64,000 nt of DNA from assembly GCF_002162035.1 (NCBI RefSeq), contig NZ_CP021138.1, positions 2,108,001 to 2,172,000 on the forward strand, in the 5' to 3' direction. Origin of the DNA: Sulfuriferula sp. AH1. Its GTDB lineage: Bacteria; Pseudomonadota; Gammaproteobacteria; Burkholderiales; Sulfuriferulaceae. The notes beneath the pieces were generated by a model. It saw nothing but the letters and a program-made list of their open reading frames with translations, did not search any database and was not told the DNA's origin. This document shows, piece after piece, positions 28,822-38,740 of the stretch (positions are counted from its first letter, which is position 1; each line of letters opens with the position of its first letter). Position numbers and translations under genes: made by a program.

Positions 28822-29678
28822 ACATCCTGCTCACCGGCGTCAATGGCCAGGTCGGCTGGGAGCTGCGCCGCACCCTTGCCACACTCGGTACCGTGACGGC
28901 CCCGGCCCGGCAACAACTGGACCTGACCGATGAACAGGCGTTGCGGCAGTTCATACGCACTACACGCCCTCAACTGATCGTTAATCCTGCAGCGCATACC
29001 GCAGTGGACAAAGCCGAATCCGAGCCGGAACCGGCCCGCACCCTTAATGCAATCGCTCCCGCCATCATGGCCGAAGAAGCCGCCCGACTTGGCGCGGCCA
29101 TGGTGCATTATTCGACAGATTATGTATTCGACGGCAGCAAAAGCGGCGCCTATACGGAAACCGACACCCCAAACCCGCTAGGAGTATATGGTGCCACCAA
29201 ACTCGCCGGCGAGCAGGCGATTGCGGCAGCGGGTATCCCGCATCTGATTTTACGTACCAGCTGGGTCTACGGACTGCGCGGCGGCAATTTCCTGCTGACC
29301 ATGCAACGCCTGTTCCAGGAACGGGAACAGCTTAACATCGTTGCCGATCAATTCGGCGCGCCGACCTGGTCACGCATGATTGCGGAAGCAACTGCACAGA
29401 TACTGGCGCAACGCCCTTTCGAGCAACAATCCTTATCAGGGATTTACAATCTCACCAGTGCGGGCACAACCAGCTGGCATGCGTTTGCCGCGGCCATCCT
29501 GGAGCGGACCGCCTTGGAAAAATCCGTCACACTCAATCCGATTCCGGCCACCCGGTATCCTACACCTGCCACACGCCCGGCCAATTCAGTCTTGAGTAGC
29601 GACAAACTCTACAAGGTTTTCGGTATTGCCTTGCCGCACTGGGAAACTGCGCTTGCCTTGTGTCTGGACAAGCCATAA
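28818..29678 (+). CDS. rmlD: dTDP-4-dehydrorhamnose reductase
   Basis: Last step, NADPH-dependent reduction to dTDP-L-rhamnose, 286 aa. Cofactor loop GVNGQVGWE, YSTDYVFDG and YGATKLAGE (Tyr-x3-Lys) are present. The ATG at 28818 overlaps rmlC; an earlier in-frame start would extend further into it. The end of the operon converges on the GGDEF-EAL gene with eight bases between. The product feeds cell-surface glycans and may feed EF-P modification. Confidence 0.96.
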   Translation: MNILLTGVNGQVGWELRRTLATLGTVTAPARQQLDLTDEQALRQFIRTTRPQLIVNPAAHTAVDKAESEPEPARTLNAIAPAIMAEEAARLGAAMVHYSTDYVFDGSKSGAYTETDTPNPLGVYGATKLAGEQAIAAAGIPHLILRTSWVYGLRGGNFLLTMQRLFQEREQLNIVADQFGAPTWSRMIAEATAQILAQRPFEQQSLSGIYNLTSAGTTSWHAFAAAILERTALEKSVTLNPIPATRYPTPATRPANSVLSSDKLYKVFGIALPHWETALALCLDKP

Positions 29679-29686
29679 GGCGAACC

Positions 29687-31921
29687 CTACAACTGCCCGG
29701 CATGCATTAATGCCGCATATTCGTCCGCAGACACCGGCTTGCTGTACAAATAGCCCTGCAACACGTCGCAACCGTACTTCAACAAAAAATCACGCTGCTG
29801 TTCGGTCTCTACGCCTTCGGCGACAACGGACAGACTCATCGCATGCGCCATCCGGATGGTCGCCATGACAATGGCAGCATCGTCACTATCCGGTTCAAGT
29901 TCCTGAATGAACGAACGGTCTATCTTCACCGCATCGATCGGGAAGCGTTTCAGATAACTCAAGCTGGAATAGCCGGTCCCAAAATCGTCGATGGAAATAT
30001 TCACGCCGCGCTGTTTTAATGCGGTCAGGGTTTCCACAGTCTGCCTGGCGTTGCTCATCGCCACGCTTTCCGTGATTTCCAGCCCGAGGTAGCTGGCATC
30101 CATTTGACTATCCGCCAGCGCTTTATCCACGACCGCCAACAAATCCGGTTGCAGGAACTGACGCATGGATAAATTAACCGCCACCCGCTGCAACGGCAGA
30201 CCCTGTTGCTGCCAGCGGTGCATTTGCTGGCAGGCCTCGCGTAACGCCCATGCCCCCACCGGAATAATCAAGCCGATGGACTCCACCACCTCGATAAACT
30301 CTTCCGGCTGAATCAGGCCATACACCGGATGGCGCCAGCGCAGCAAGGCTTCGCAGCCAACGATCTTGCCGGATTTGCCGGCCACCTTGGCCTGATAATA
30401 CAGCTCGAATTCCTGATTTTCCAGCGCCCGCCGCAACGAGTTTTCCAAACGCAATTGCGACTTGCTGTTGCTGTCCATATTGATATTGAAAAACATGAAG
30501 CCGGTGCCTTGTCGTTTTGCACGATACATCGCGGTATCAGCCTGCCGCATCAGCTCCTGCGTCGAGTCTGCCAAATCGTTGCCCAGGGTTTGAGACACTG
30601 CGCCATTGAACGCTGCGATGCCGATACTGCCGGATACCACGTATTCGTGGCCTTGCAGCAATACCGGCATGCGCATCGCGTCGAGGACTTTTTGGGCGAC
30701 AGCTGCCGCAGACTGCGTAGCATGGTCGCCTTGCAGCAACACGGTAAATTCATCACCGCCGAGGCGGGCAACGAAATCCTCCTGACGCACGCTATTACGA
30801 ATGCGCTGGGCGAATTCCTGCAGCAGCTTATCGCCCATGGCATGACCCAATGTGTCGTTGATATTCTTGAACCGGTCAAGATCCATAAATAACAGGGCAA
30901 CCTCAGTCCTGCGCCGCTCTGCATTGGCAACCGCATAATCCAGTTCCTCAAACAAGGCATTCCGGTTAGCCAGCCCGGTCAGGCTGTCATAGCGTGCCAA
31001 CTGCTCGAATTTGTTCTCGGCATGCTTGTGCTCGGTTAACGCAGCTGCGATCAGAAACCCCGACACACTCATGATAGCCAGCAATATCTGCAAATTGGCG
31101 ACTACCGCATAAGGCACCTGAATGCCTACCAGCCTTGCTTCGCCCATTACCAGCCCGACTGCCATGGATGCACCTACCAGCACGATGATCGCCGTCCCTG
31201 CTGCGCCCAGACGTAATGCAGCCCATACCACAAAAGGAAACAGCAGCAGGAATTGCGGATCGAAGTTGACGATACCGAACCAGTGCAAATGCGATGCGCC
31301 CATGAGCCATACCATGGACGCAAGCAAAATGAGCATTTCGATTAACTGCGCTCGGCTGGGTTTTAACATGCGGCTGGCATAGCCGACCATCAAGGCGGGT
31401 GCGACCACCAGATTACCCATCATATTGCCTAGCCACCATACCGACCAGGCACTGGTCTCGCGCTCGACCGGCAGCAAATGCCAGAACACCAACGTCGTCG
31501 CACCGATAGTTGCACTTGTCAGTGCAGCCAGCGGTGCAGCCAGCATGGTCAGCTTGACGATCTCGGACACGCGATCCAGCCGCGGCCGGAACTGCTCATT
31601 ACGGCTTAATAGCCAGTAGGCCGATAAGGCCGCCAGCGTATCGCCGATGCCGAACATCAAGGCGATATAAACCGGCACGACACTGAGACTGGACCAGAAC
31701 GCCCCGATCAGAATGCCTGGCCAGTAGCGCTTGCCGAACAGTACCAGCACGGCGATCGCCAGGCCGCTTGCCGGCCAGATCGCGCTGACACTGCTGTGTA
31801 CGAAGGGGGCAATCCATAAACCGAATTTGGCGAACAGATAGTAGACGCAGGAGAATGCGAGGACACCCAACCAATAATCGCCCGAATATTTTCTGACAGT
31901 ATGGATGGACGCCATGTTCAT
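29687..31921 (-). CDS. MASE1-GGDEF-EAL cyclic-di-GMP protein
   Basis: A 744-aa membrane sensor protein. Residues about 15-295 form eight or more membrane helices of the MASE1 type (FAKFGLWIAP, SAIWPASGLA, WPGILIGAF). A GGDEF domain follows with the intact site LGGDEFTVLL (about 388-392) and then an EAL domain with CEALLRW (about 522-524), DDFGTGYSSL and KIDRSF. Both active sites look functional, so either or both activities are possible. No ligand can be named. It is convergent with rmlD and has no operon partner. Confidence 0.95.
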   Translation of the reverse strand: MNMASIHTVRKYSGDYWLGVLAFSCVYYLFAKFGLWIAPFVHSSVSAIWPASGLAIAVLVLFGKRYWPGILIGAFWSSLSVVPVYIALMFGIGDTLAALSAYWLLSRNEQFRPRLDRVSEIVKLTMLAAPLAALTSATIGATTLVFWHLLPVERETSAWSVWWLGNMMGNLVVAPALMVGYASRMLKPSRAQLIEMLILLASMVWLMGASHLHWFGIVNFDPQFLLLFPFVVWAALRLGAAGTAIIVLVGASMAVGLVMGEARLVGIQVPYAVVANLQILLAIMSVSGFLIAAALTEHKHAENKFEQLARYDSLTGLANRNALFEELDYAVANAERRRTEVALLFMDLDRFKNINDTLGHAMGDKLLQEFAQRIRNSVRQEDFVARLGGDEFTVLLQGDHATQSAAAVAQKVLDAMRMPVLLQGHEYVVSGSIGIAAFNGAVSQTLGNDLADSTQELMRQADTAMYRAKRQGTGFMFFNINMDSNSKSQLRLENSLRRALENQEFELYYQAKVAGKSGKIVGCEALLRWRHPVYGLIQPEEFIEVVESIGLIIPVGAWALREACQQMHRWQQQGLPLQRVAVNLSMRQFLQPDLLAVVDKALADSQMDASYLGLEITESVAMSNARQTVETLTALKQRGVNISIDDFGTGYSSLSYLKRFPIDAVKIDRSFIQELEPDSDDAAIVMATIRMAHAMSLSVVAEGVETEQQRDFLLKYGCDVLQGYLYSKPVSADEYAALMHAGQL

Positions 31922-32002
31922 AGCTATACCGATTAGATAACGATTCGCAACTGGGGTGCGAACTTTCCGGGGTATCCGGACAAAAGGAACGACATTTGTA
32001 TC

Positions 32003-32248
32003 TTAAGGAACCTGTATCTGTGCTTTCACCGCATTAAGCGCATCCTGCAGCGTATCTTCCGTCAGCTCGTTCAAGGACTCAGCCAGCATTTCGGCCGCTT
32101 CCAGCGTAACTGCCGGCAATTTTTCGCTGTCCAGCTCGGCAACGAAGACTGCCGCTGCGCCACTGACTCTTAATAGACCATCGCGCTCTCGCATCAACAT
32201 TTCGATCTCGTCACGCAGCATGGAAACTTCCTGTAGGGTTTGTGGCAT
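32003..32248 (-). CDS. Small coiled-coil protein, unknown
   Basis: An 81-aa acidic, helix-rich protein with a coiled-coil N-terminal half (EVSMLRDEIEMLMRERDGLL) and a second helical part rich in Ala, Leu and Glu. AGGA lies nine bases before the ATG. It follows the FIST gene by 22 bases on the same strand, so it likely ends the nuclease-FIST operon. No family recognised. Confidence 0.65.
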   Translation of the reverse strand: MPQTLQEVSMLRDEIEMLMRERDGLLRVSGAAAVFVAELDSEKLPAVTLEAAEMLAESLNELTEDTLQDALNAVKAQIQVP

Positions 32249-32270
32249 AGTGCGTTTTCCTAATAAAAAA

Positions 32271-33392
32271 CTAAATAAACAAAGTCAGTACGCCGGTATA
32301 GCCGTACATACGATCATGGGATATTTCGCCGTTGGCAAAAAAACCGACCAGCGGCACGTCGCCCAATACCTGCTGTATCAATTCCAGTTCGGCAGATTTG
32401 GCGCCAAACAAGCTTTCGCCTCGCCCCAAGCAAGAATAATACACTGCACCACGCGGTGCTGCTGGCAAACTTGCTTGCAAATCCTGCAACATATTGAGCA
32501 TGTCGGTCTGTGCCGCCCCTGCATCCCGCCGGCAAAACAGCACCTCGGCTAGCGGCGGTACGATCTCGCTGATGGCGACCAGCCGTTCAGCGGTATCGGC
32601 TCCGATTAAATTGCGCACCAGATAATCGCGGCTGTCACTTCCCGGAATACTTAACGCGACAAAGATATATCCCGCCGCCCGGCTTAAATCACGCGCCAGG
32701 ATCTCGCCGATATCCTCATACAGCACATCCAGCGCCGGACGCCCGTCCAGGCTAATCAGGATATTCTCATGGTTCGCGGTCACCGTGTGGCGCGGCCCTA
32801 TTGGCGTGACGCCTTGCGAGAGCCGGGTCATCACCGTCACCGCATCTGTAAACATCACCCCGGACAAGCCGCCGTACACTACCTCATCCGCAACTTGCAA
32901 TGACTGGAAGCGCGAACTGCTGATACCCCCTGTCGCAAAACCGGTCGCCATGCCAGCCGCGACCAACCGAACCAGTTCGGGGATCTCCGGATTGCGCGCA
33001 TCGCCATGAACCAGAGCATAGTGCGCGGGCTTGCCATGCACCATAAAGCCATCCAGAGCCGAGGCCACCTGATCGGCGGCCGTCACTGGCGCAAATACCC
33101 GAAACGAATCGGCCGGGAATTCACCTAACATGACGACGACGGCGGACTCATCCAGATATTCATGCCCGGTGGCACAAACCCCGATACCTACCGAACCGAC
33201 CCATTCCGCAATACCAGTTTGCTCGCGCAGCTGCGCCAGCATTTCGGTCAGGCGGTTGGCATATAAATCGGTAACGTACACAAATCCCAGATTCGCCGCA
33301 GAACGTACCGGCGATAATTGCTGGACGCAATCCTGTATCGCCTCGCTCCATTGTCCCAGAGAAGAATGCGCCCAGGCAAACGGCTTGCTCAT
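32271..33392 (-). CDS. FIST-domain sensory protein
   Basis: A 373-aa soluble protein with FIST N-terminal (about 10-210) and FIST C-terminal (about 215-350) domains: GSVGIGVCATGHEY, GFATGGISSSRFQ, VYYSCLGRGESLFG, LVGFFANGEI. FIST is a predicted small-ligand sensor, usually tied to signalling proteins, but here it stands alone. The start at 33392 shares its A with the stop of the nuclease gene. The ligand is unknown; amino acids have been proposed for the family. Confidence 0.9.
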   Translation of the reverse strand: MSKPFAWAHSSLGQWSEAIQDCVQQLSPVRSAANLGFVYVTDLYANRLTEMLAQLREQTGIAEWVGSVGIGVCATGHEYLDESAVVVMLGEFPADSFRVFAPVTAADQVASALDGFMVHGKPAHYALVHGDARNPEIPELVRLVAAGMATGFATGGISSSRFQSLQVADEVVYGGLSGVMFTDAVTVMTRLSQGVTPIGPRHTVTANHENILISLDGRPALDVLYEDIGEILARDLSRAAGYIFVALSIPGSDSRDYLVRNLIGADTAERLVAISEIVPPLAEVLFCRRDAGAAQTDMLNMLQDLQASLPAAPRGAVYYSCLGRGESLFGAKSAELELIQQVLGDVPLVGFFANGEISHDRMYGYTGVLTLFI

Positions 33393-34072
33393 CAGCCTTT
33401 CGCTCCCGGCCATTTCGCGTCCAGCACCTTGCGCATACGTGCAGCTGCCTGTGCACTGATGCCCGCCACCTGTGTCAGCGCCTCTGCTTCGGCAGCAAAC
33501 ACCGCCGCTGCACTGCCGAAATGATCCAGCAACGCCTTCGCCATCACTTCATTGATACCCGGCAAACCTTCCACCAGATAACGCTGGCCATTGACCGGAT
33601 CAAACGGCTTGCCATTGCGCATCACCACGGGATGGCCGAGGCCATGTTGTGCCTGCGACGCCATCGTGAACAGGATTTCGGCAGTGAAGCCTTCACCCGG
33701 ACTCGGCACCAAAGGCACGCCCTGCATCACCGTCAGCCAGGCGATAGCTTCGCGGATGACGATCGGATCGGTATGAAAACGCCCGCCATAGATATCGCCT
33801 TCGACGATATACACAGGCTGGTCGTAGCTGGATTTGAGCTTGCCGACTTCGCCGAACAGGCGTTTATCCATGATCGCCAAGGTAAAATCGGTCGCCGACT
33901 TGCGCTCGACCACCACCCCGCCGCCCAGATCGTAATCGCCGCAATCCAGTTCGGCGGTCTGAGTCGACAAACCTTTGAAACTGCCCGGATAGGTTTGCCA
34001 ATGCTGCAGAACTGCCGTTTTTTCTTCACGCGGATGGTAGGTGATAATCGTCGTTGTATCGGTCATAATCAT
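33392..34072 (-). CDS. ERCC4/XPF-type nuclease with helix-hairpin-helix
   Basis: A 226-aa protein with the XPF nuclease signature VVERKSATDF (E56-R57-K58, D62) preceded by LDCGDYDLG, and a C-terminal tandem helix-hairpin-helix region (EGLPGINEVMAKALLDHFG and QVAGISAQAAARMRK). This is the catalytic core of archaeal/eukaryotic XPF/Hef nucleases, which cut branched DNA; in bacteria such proteins are uncommon. It has no helicase domain. ATG at 34072 or 34066. Overlaps the FIST gene by one base, implying coupled expression. Confidence 0.85.
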   Translation of the reverse strand: MIMTDTTTIITYHPREEKTAVLQHWQTYPGSFKGLSTQTAELDCGDYDLGGGVVVERKSATDFTLAIMDKRLFGEVGKLKSSYDQPVYIVEGDIYGGRFHTDPIVIREAIAWLTVMQGVPLVPSPGEGFTAEILFTMASQAQHGLGHPVVMRNGKPFDPVNGQRYLVEGLPGINEVMAKALLDHFGSAAAVFAAEAEALTQVAGISAQAAARMRKVLDAKWPGAKG

Positions 34073-34120
34073 GCACTCAAGGTAAAGACTCGGAACCACT
34101 ATTCTACGGAGTTCGACATC

Positions 34121-34519
34121 ATGCGCCTATGGGTATTTCTCCTCGCACTTATCATCAGCCATTCCAGCCATGCTGGATTCGACCCCAGCGGCGAAGCTGT
34201 CGAATGGGCCGGCCAGATCGTCAGCCAGTATCGTTCTGGTGATGATACCTGTTTTGAATTACAGCGACACCAGGCCAGCCCGAACAAATTCAAGACCTGC
34301 GTGTTCGGCTATTACGACCCGGCACAATTCGGGCCGGGCAAATGGCTGAAGGTCGCGGGTACGCTGCAACCCCGTGCTGCCGACACCCTGCCTCTGGTGC
34401 TGGGTGCCCAGGTTACGCTGATTCCGGCCCCGTTGCCGCCCAGACGCTATTACGGCGACCCTTGGTATAATCCGTACCACGATCCTTTCTTCGACCCGTA
34501 TCACCCCTATTATTGGTAA
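34121..34519 (+). CDS. Secreted Slp-like protein
   Basis: A 132-aa protein with a signal peptide (MRLWVFLLALIISHSSHA) that lacks a lipobox cysteine. The core FELQRHQASPNKFKTCVFG and FGPGKWLKVAGTL resembles the Slp outer-membrane lipoprotein family. The C-terminus is a Tyr/Pro/Asp-rich tail with YHDPFFDPYHPYYW. GGAG sits nine bases upstream of the ATG. It is divergent from the nuclease gene and begins a three-gene unit with SemiSWEET and DUF3025. Confidence 0.75.
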   Translation: MRLWVFLLALIISHSSHAGFDPSGEAVEWAGQIVSQYRSGDDTCFELQRHQASPNKFKTCVFGYYDPAQFGPGKWLKVAGTLQPRAADTLPLVLGAQVTLIPAPLPPRRYYGDPWYNPYHDPFFDPYHPYYW

Positions 34520-34525
34520 ACCGAC

Positions 34526-34792
34526 ATGCTTAATCAAGATCTGGTGGGCCTTGCGGCCGGCAGCCTGACAACCATCTCTTTCGTGCCCCAGGTCATACAG
34601 ATCTGGCGCACCAAACATGCTGACGACATTTCCACCAGCATGTTCGTCATTTTCATGGCCGGCGTTGGACTCTGGCTGCTCTACGGTATTTATCTCGACG
34701 CGCTGCCGGTTATCATCGCCAACTCGATCACCTTGCTGCTCGCCGCTACTGTGCTGATCCTGAAATTCCATTTCCACAGAACCAGACCGTGA
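34526..34792 (+). CDS. SemiSWEET-type transporter
   Basis: An 88-aa protein of three membrane helices with the PQ-loop motif FVPQV, the size of bacterial SemiSWEETs, which dimerise to move sugars. Six bases after the Slp-like stop; overlaps the DUF3025 gene start (GTGA). Substrate unknown. Confidence 0.92.
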   Translation: MLNQDLVGLAAGSLTTISFVPQVIQIWRTKHADDISTSMFVIFMAGVGLWLLYGIYLDALPVIIANSITLLLAATVLILKFHFHRTRP

Positions 34793-35553
34793 GCTGGCAA
34801 CCCGACTGGCTGCAGCGCTCTCCGTTATTCGCTCCACTGATGGCGTTACCGCAAGCGCTTACTCGAGACGACGACTGGATCGACCTCGACCTGCTCAACC
34901 AGTATGCCACTGCACACAACATCACCAATGCATCCGGCCAGACCATACAATTCACTGCATCCGACACCGGTCAGGCTTACGAAACCCGGATTGCCGAAAC
35001 CAGCCAGGTTCCGACCCGCGTCAACAACTGGCACGACTATTTCAATGCGCTGGCCTGGCTGATCTGGCCGCACAGTAAAGCCGCGCTCAATCAGTTGCAC
35101 ATCGCCGCCGGCATCACCGCGCAGCGCGACCGGCGCCGTGACGCCCTGACCCTGCTCGATGAAAGCGGTGTCATCGTCGCCTGCGCCGATCCAGCACTAT
35201 GGCAACTGCTGCAGCAACATCAATGGAGCGAATTATTTGTCGGACAACGCGAACGCATAGAAAAGGAAATGGCATTCCATCTGATCGGCCATGCGCTGTA
35301 TGAAAAAGCGCTGCAGCCCTACCCGGCGATGACCGGGAAGTGCCAGGTAATCATGGTGCAGGCGGAGTTTTTCACACTGGAACCCGCCCAGCGCCAGCAA
35401 CAGCTCGACCGGCTGCTGGCGCAGCAACTACTGCAACATCCACCGCTCACACCCGGCGAATTTGCAGCGCTGCCGGTATTGGGCATTCCCGGCGTCACAG
35501 CAGAAAATAGTGATCCCTCGTATTATCAGAATACGAGGGTGTTCAGACCGTAG
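34789..35553 (+). CDS. DUF3025 protein
   Basis: A 254-aa cytoplasmic protein matching DUF3025: VPTRVNNWHDYFNALAWLIWP is the family hallmark, with DALTLLDESGV downstream. Function unknown. GTG start overlapping the SemiSWEET stop by four bases; it converges on lysS with two bases between. Confidence 0.88.
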   Translation: MSWQPDWLQRSPLFAPLMALPQALTRDDDWIDLDLLNQYATAHNITNASGQTIQFTASDTGQAYETRIAETSQVPTRVNNWHDYFNALAWLIWPHSKAALNQLHIAAGITAQRDRRRDALTLLDESGVIVACADPALWQLLQQHQWSELFVGQRERIEKEMAFHLIGHALYEKALQPYPAMTGKCQVIMVQAEFFTLEPAQRQQQLDRLLAQQLLQHPPLTPGEFAALPVLGIPGVTAENSDPSYYQNTRVFRP

Positions 35554-35555
35554 GC

Positions 35556-37058
35556 TTATTCCGCGCGCATCTGCGGGAACAGAATCACGTCGCGGATACT
35601 GGCGCTGTCGGTCAGCAACATCACCAAACGGTCAATACCGATGCCGCAACCGCCGGTCGGCGGTAGGCCGTATTCCAGCGCACGGATATAGTCCGCGTCG
35701 TAATGCATCGCTTCCTCGTCGCCCGCCTCCTTCTGCCGCACCTGCTCCATGAAACGTTCGGCCTGATCTTCCGGGTCGTTCAACTCGGAGAAACCGTTGG
35801 CCATTTCGCGTCCGGTGATGAACAGCTCGAAGCGCTCGGTAATCTCGGGCTGGCTGTCGGAACGCCGTGCCAGCGGCGACACTTCGGCCGGGTAATCAAT
35901 GATGAAAGTCGGCTGTATCAACTGGGTTTCCGTGGTTTCCTCAAAGAAACTCAGCTGCAAACCGCCCACACCGTCGGTCGCCCGGTACTTGCCCTTGTTG
36001 CTCTCGAACCAGCTAATAAGCCAGGCGCGGTCGTTGAGCTGGGCTTCGGTGTATTGCGGATTGTATTTGCGCACCGCCTGCACAATGGTGAGGCGGTCGA
36101 ACGGCTTGCCCAGATCGATGATCTCGCCGTTATAGCTGACCTGCTCACTGCCGGTGGCTACACGCGCGGTTTCGCGCAGCAGCGATTCGGTAAAATCCAT
36201 CAGATAGCGATAATCCCGGTACGCCTCGTAGAATTCCATCATGGTGAATTCCGGGTTATGCCGGGTCGACAGTCCTTCGTTACGGAAATTACGGTTGATT
36301 TCGAATACCTTTTCCATGCCGCCCACCACCAGCCGCTTCAGATACAGCTCAGGCGCGATGCGCAGGAACATATCCATGTCCAGCGCATTATGATGGGTCA
36401 CGAACGGCTTGGCCGCAGCACCGCCGGGAATCGGATGCATCATCGGCGTTTCCACTTCAAGGAAACCATGGCCCATCATGAACTGGCGAATCGCCTGCAC
36501 GATCCTGGAACGGGTCATGAATACGTTACGGGCATCGTCGTTGGTCATCAGATCGACGTAACGCTGACGGTATTTCTGTTCCTGATCGGTAAGACCGTGG
36601 AATTTCTCCGGCAATGGCCGCAGGGATTTCGACAACAGCCGCACGCTGTGCGCCTGCACGGTCAGTTCGCCGGTCTTGGTTCTGAACAGCACACCCGTTG
36701 CAGCGACGATATCGCCCAGATCCCAGTGTTTGAAAGCCTGATGAATTTCCTCTCCGACCAGATCGTTGCTCAGATAAATCTGCAGGCGCCCGCTCATGTC
36801 CTGCAGGGTAGCGAAACTGGCCTTGCCCATCACCCGTTTCAGCATCATGCGCCCGGCAAACTGCACGCTCACCGGCTGCTCGGCAAGCGCCTCCTTGCTG
36901 GTCTCGGCATGTTGCGCATGGATATCGCCGGCAAAATCCTTGCGCTCGAAATCGTTGGGGAAAGCCACACCGGCTTCGCGCAATGCGGCCAGCTTGGCGC
37001 GCCGCTCGGCGATGATCTGGTTTTCGTCCTGATGTTCGGCTGGAATAATCTCGGTCAT
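35556..37058 (-). CDS. lysS: Lysyl-tRNA synthetase, class II
   Basis: Charges tRNA-Lys; 500 aa, the class II type. An N-terminal OB-fold anticodon domain ([19 protein letters not shown]) precedes the class II core with motif 2 ([24 protein letters not shown]) and motif 3 ([13 protein letters not shown]). It follows prfB by two bases, the usual prfB-lysS operon. Confidence 0.98.
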   Translation of the reverse strand: MTEIIPAEHQDENQIIAERRAKLAALREAGVAFPNDFERKDFAGDIHAQHAETSKEALAEQPVSVQFAGRMMLKRVMGKASFATLQDMSGRLQIYLSNDLVGEEIHQAFKHWDLGDIVAATGVLFRTKTGELTVQAHSVRLLSKSLRPLPEKFHGLTDQEQKYRQRYVDLMTNDDARNVFMTRSRIVQAIRQFMMGHGFLEVETPMMHPIPGGAAAKPFVTHHNALDMDMFLRIAPELYLKRLVVGGMEKVFEINRNFRNEGLSTRHNPEFTMMEFYEAYRDYRYLMDFTESLLRETARVATGSEQVSYNGEIIDLGKPFDRLTIVQAVRKYNPQYTEAQLNDRAWLISWFESNKGKYRATDGVGGLQLSFFEETTETQLIQPTFIIDYPAEVSPLARRSDSQPEITERFELFITGREMANGFSELNDPEDQAERFMEQVRQKEAGDEEAMHYDADYIRALEYGLPPTGGCGIGIDRLVMLLTDSASIRDVILFPQMRAE

Positions 37059-37060
37059 GC

Positions 37061-38165
37061 TTAAACCCCTTGTTTCAAACTGGCTTGGATAAACTCATCC
37101 AGATCGCCGTCGAGGACTTTCTGGGTATTGGATATTTCAACGTTGGTGCGCAGATCCTTGATGCGCGACTGATCAAGCACATAGGAGCGGATCTGATGCC
37201 CCCAGCCCACATCGGATTTTCCCGCTTCCAGCTTGTCCTGCTCGGCCTGGCGCTTGCGCAACTCGGCTTCGTACATGCGCGACTTGAGCATCGACATCGC
37301 TTCGGCACGGTTCTTGTGCTGCGAACGGTCGTTCTGGCACTGCACCACGATACCGGTCGGAATATGCGTAATACGCACCGCAGAATCGGTTTTGTTGATG
37401 TGCTGGCCACCGGCACCGCTGGCGCGGTAGGTATCGACACGCAGATCCGCCGGATTGATATCGACCTCGATCGAATCATCCACTTCGGGATACACGAATA
37501 CGCTGGCAAACGAGGTATGACGGCCGCCGGACGAATCGAACGGCGATTTGCGCACCAGCCGGTGCACCCCGGTCTCGGTACGCAGGAAGCCGTAGGCGTA
37601 TTCGCCATCCACCTTGATACTGGCGGATTTCACCCCGGCCACGTCACCATCGGAGACTTCCAGCACCTCGGTCTTGAAGCCCTTGCGTTCGCAATAGCGC
37701 AAATACTGGCGCAGCAGCATCGACGCCCAGTCGCAAGCCTCAGTACCGCCGGCACCAGACTGGATATCAATAAAGCAGTTGTTGGGGTCCATCGGGTTGG
37801 CGAACATGCGGCGGAATTCCATGCCTTCGACGGTTTTTTCCAGCGCCGCAACGTCTTCGCCGACGGCTTCCAGCGTGTCGTCGTCGTTTTCTTCACGCGC
37901 CATGTCGAACAGGTCGCGGCCATCGCGCAAGCCCTGATCGAGGCTTTGCAGCGTCAACACCACGTTTTCCAGGAATTTCTTTTCGCGCCCCAGTTCCTGC
38001 GCGCGTTTCGGGTCGTTCCAGATCGCCGGATCCTCGGCGAGAACGTTGACTTCTTCCAGGCGATTCGACTTGGAGTCGAAGTCAAAGATACCTCCGAAGT
38101 TCTACGGTACGTTGAGCCAAGTCGGTCAACAGGGAATCAATCTGATTAAGGCGTTCGGCTTCCAT
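37061..38165 (-). CDS. prfB: Peptide chain release factor 2 (programmed frameshift)
   Basis: RF2 ends translation at UGA and UAA. The ATG at 38165 opens a 27-codon first part that stops at an in-frame TGA (38084-38082). A +1 shift at CTT-TGA-C joins it to the rest, giving 367 aa. Main domain motifs are present: GGTEACDW, the RF2 codon-reading region with [12 protein letters not shown], and the catalytic GGQ in [12 protein letters not shown]. The shift reports RF2 level: when RF2 is low, ribosomes pause at UGA and shift frame. lysS follows in the same operon. Confidence 0.96.
38081..38097 (-). promoter_or_regulatory. prfB: prfB +1 programmed frameshift signal
   Basis: On the minus strand, GGAGG-TAT-CTT-TGA-C: an internal Shine-Dalgarno-like run three bases before the slippery CTT and the UGA followed by C, as in E. 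coli prfB. The reading frames before and after it join exactly with a +1 shift. Confidence 0.95.
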
Positions 38166-38264
38166 GATAAGGGGCAATATGCTTAAAACCGTGAATTATA
38201 ACATCGTCATGGCCTTTACTTCACGCGTAGAATACCGACTTTGCTCTTCGTCACCGTTAAAACC

Positions 38265-38534
38265 ATGAAAAAAACCGACCTCTATAAAAATCTGGGACTC
38301 AAAGTCAACAGCCAAATGAAGCAAGCCGATACGCCCGGACGTTTCGCGGCAGAGGCTGCCGCCCTGCCCGACCGCCGCGAACAGCGCAAACTCAACCAGG
38401 CCCAGGGTCTGATTCCGTTCGCCGTCAAACTCAATGTGAACCTGGTCGCGCAATTACACGAACTGGCCAAAACCCGGAACATCGGCATCAATGAACTTAC
38501 CGCCGAATTACTTCGAACTGCATTGTCACGGTAA
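38265..38534 (+). CDS. Small basic protein with RHH-like C-terminus
   Basis: An 89-aa protein, basic and helix-rich. The last 40 residues (PFAVKLNVNLVAQLHELA, then GINELTAELLRTAL) look like a ribbon-helix-helix fold, a common small DNA-binding or antitoxin-type fold. I do not recognise a named family. ATG at 38265 chosen over an earlier non-ATG start. It stands alone, divergent from prfB, with no toxin-like partner seen. Confidence 0.6.
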   Translation: MKKTDLYKNLGLKVNSQMKQADTPGRFAAEAAALPDRREQRKLNQAQGLIPFAVKLNVNLVAQLHELAKTRNIGINELTAELLRTALSR

Positions 38535-38740
38535 TGCGTTAACCGTGCCCGCACGGCTGTTCTCTTGCAAAATTCCGGAATTAAGTATTTAATTTAATTG
38601 TCATATTGGGATATCGCTAAAAAGAAGCTCAAGAATGAGAACGCATTACCCAGAACGGCAATCACCGACAAACTCTGCTGTTTGGATATGGCGATCGTCC
38701 TCCAACATACCTAATCAAGACGAAATTAGAGGGTGCTGCC

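Noticed and set aside
35703-37064. 453-aa plus-strand frame across lysS
   Set aside because: Antisense shadow of lysS; composition follows the codon pattern of the opposite strand and no motifs are seen.
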